Assembly (NCBI GenBank): GCA_024686215.1
Contig: JAIBDN010000015.1
Span: forward strand, 1-45,617
DNA from: Gammaproteobacteria bacterium
GTDB taxonomy: Bacteria; Pseudomonadota; Gammaproteobacteria; Pseudomonadales; Halieaceae
Length of the DNA: 45,617 bases
Reading direction: 5' to 3'
Below the pieces are notes generated by a model. That model did not search any database. It had not been told where the DNA came from and saw only the letters and a program-made list of their open reading frames with translations. Every line of letters begins with the position of its first letter. Position 1 is the first letter of the stretch. The position numbers and the translations under genes are program-made. Below are positions 45,170-45,617 of this stretch, piece after piece.

Positions 45170-45185
45170 GCCCGCCGAGGCGGGC
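45170..45185. terminator. Hairpin between convergent genes
   Basis: GCCCGCC (45170-45176) and GGCGGGC (45179-45185) form a GC-rich inverted repeat in the 51-base gap between the convergent methyltransferase and secreted-protein genes. No T-run follows on the plus strand and only TTT shortly after on the minus strand. Confidence 0.5.
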
Positions 45186-45217
45186 ACTAGGGGCTACAAA
45201 CGAGCTGAGCTTACATC

Positions 45218-45598
45218 CTAAAGCGGAATTTCCCGGTATAAGCTGTCTGAGAGAACGTTTCTTAATCCCGAGAGGCCATTCAGCCAGGAAGCCATATTCT
45301 TATCGGCCAGCGTCTTTTCCCAGGCGCTAGCGAAGTCCGATAAAGCACCGGGGTATTCCAGGGCGACGATTACAGTGCCAGCGGTCGCACCGGCAAATGT
45401 AGCTCGCCAGGCGCGCATCGACATTTTTGCATCGACTTTTTCCATCATCTTTTTGCCTTTGCGCAATTCAGCAATATAGGCATCGGCATCCGTTGTATCT
45501 ACCGCGACAACACGCAGGGTTGCATGATCATCTGCGAAGGTAACGGCGGACAGGGATGTAGCAAGTACAAATACAACAGCAGTGAGCAGAAACTTCAT
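45218..45598 (-). CDS. Secreted hypothetical protein, 126 residues
   Basis: A protein with a clear signal peptide (MKFLLTAVVFVLATSLSAVTFA, cut before DDHATL), so periplasmic or exported. The mature part, with LRVVAVDTTDADAYIAELRKGKKMMEK and AGTVIVALEYPGALSDFASAWEKTL, fits a ferredoxin-like alpha/beta barrel as in NIPSNAP or antibiotic-monooxygenase-type dimers. That assignment is tentative. GAGGATAC lies just before ATG. Nothing of its upstream neighbour is in the window. Confidence 0.8.
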   Translation of the reverse strand: MKFLLTAVVFVLATSLSAVTFADDHATLRVVAVDTTDADAYIAELRKGKKMMEKVDAKMSMRAWRATFAGATAGTVIVALEYPGALSDFASAWEKTLADKNMASWLNGLSGLRNVLSDSLYREIPL

Positions 45599-45617
45599 GG
45601 GTGTATCCTCATCGTAT

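Overview
The window looks like chromosomal DNA of a free-living, probably marine, aerobic gammaproteobacterium. The gene set resembles the Halieaceae/Spongiibacteraceae (Cellvibrionales) more than the enterics. This rests on a sodium-pumping oxaloacetate decarboxylase (oadGAB), a PspF/PspABC envelope-stress module, several acyl-CoA and aldehyde dehydrogenases, AraC regulators with an N-terminal arabinose-binding-like domain, and many alpha/beta hydrolases. It is an inference from gene content only. I found no rRNA, tRNA, insertion sequence, prophage or CRISPR array. Coding density is high and most genes have ordinary Shine-Dalgarno (SD) sequences.

Layout. 1-6 kb: a beta-propeller-like gene cut by the left edge, a divergent AraC regulator, then oadG-oadA-oadB. 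6-15 kb: carbon and nitrogen catabolism. A LysR regulator faces an omega-aminotransferase across a 30-bp dyad; then come an acyl-CoA dehydrogenase, an aldehyde dehydrogenase abutting a glycerol kinase, and a GabD-type semialdehyde dehydrogenase. 14.3-17.3 kb: pspF divergent from an operon of an unrecognised 60-residue membrane protein followed by pspA, pspB and pspC, with a sigma-54-like promoter, two candidate PspF sites and a terminator. 17.3-22.9 kb: two hydrolases and an AraC regulator, two small unknown genes, a tandem universal stress protein, an unknown 134-residue gene, and two non-coding stretches with strong hairpins. 22.9-33.3 kb: polyphosphate kinase, a VOC protein, a DUF808 membrane protein, a minus-strand set (Lon-like protease, USP-like protein, HerA-like ATPase), a lone FetB-type permease and a transglutaminase-like protein. 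33.4-36.6 kb: NfeD protease plus slipin, a 79-residue membrane protein and a DUF1415 protein. 36.6-45.6 kb: a two-component system behind a small secreted protein, an Acr3-type transporter, a second acyl-CoA dehydrogenase, and assorted small enzymes.

How the genes fit together. Three themes recur: sodium/carboxylate energetics (oad), breakdown of amines, aldehydes and acyl-CoAs, and envelope or general stress (psp, NfeD/slipin, Usp, Lon-like, Ppk). The least explained pieces are the extra first gene of the psp operon; the secreted-protein/response-regulator/kinase unit with an 11-bp repeat operator and an intercistronic hairpin; and the structured intergenic DNA between 21.8 and 22.9 kb.
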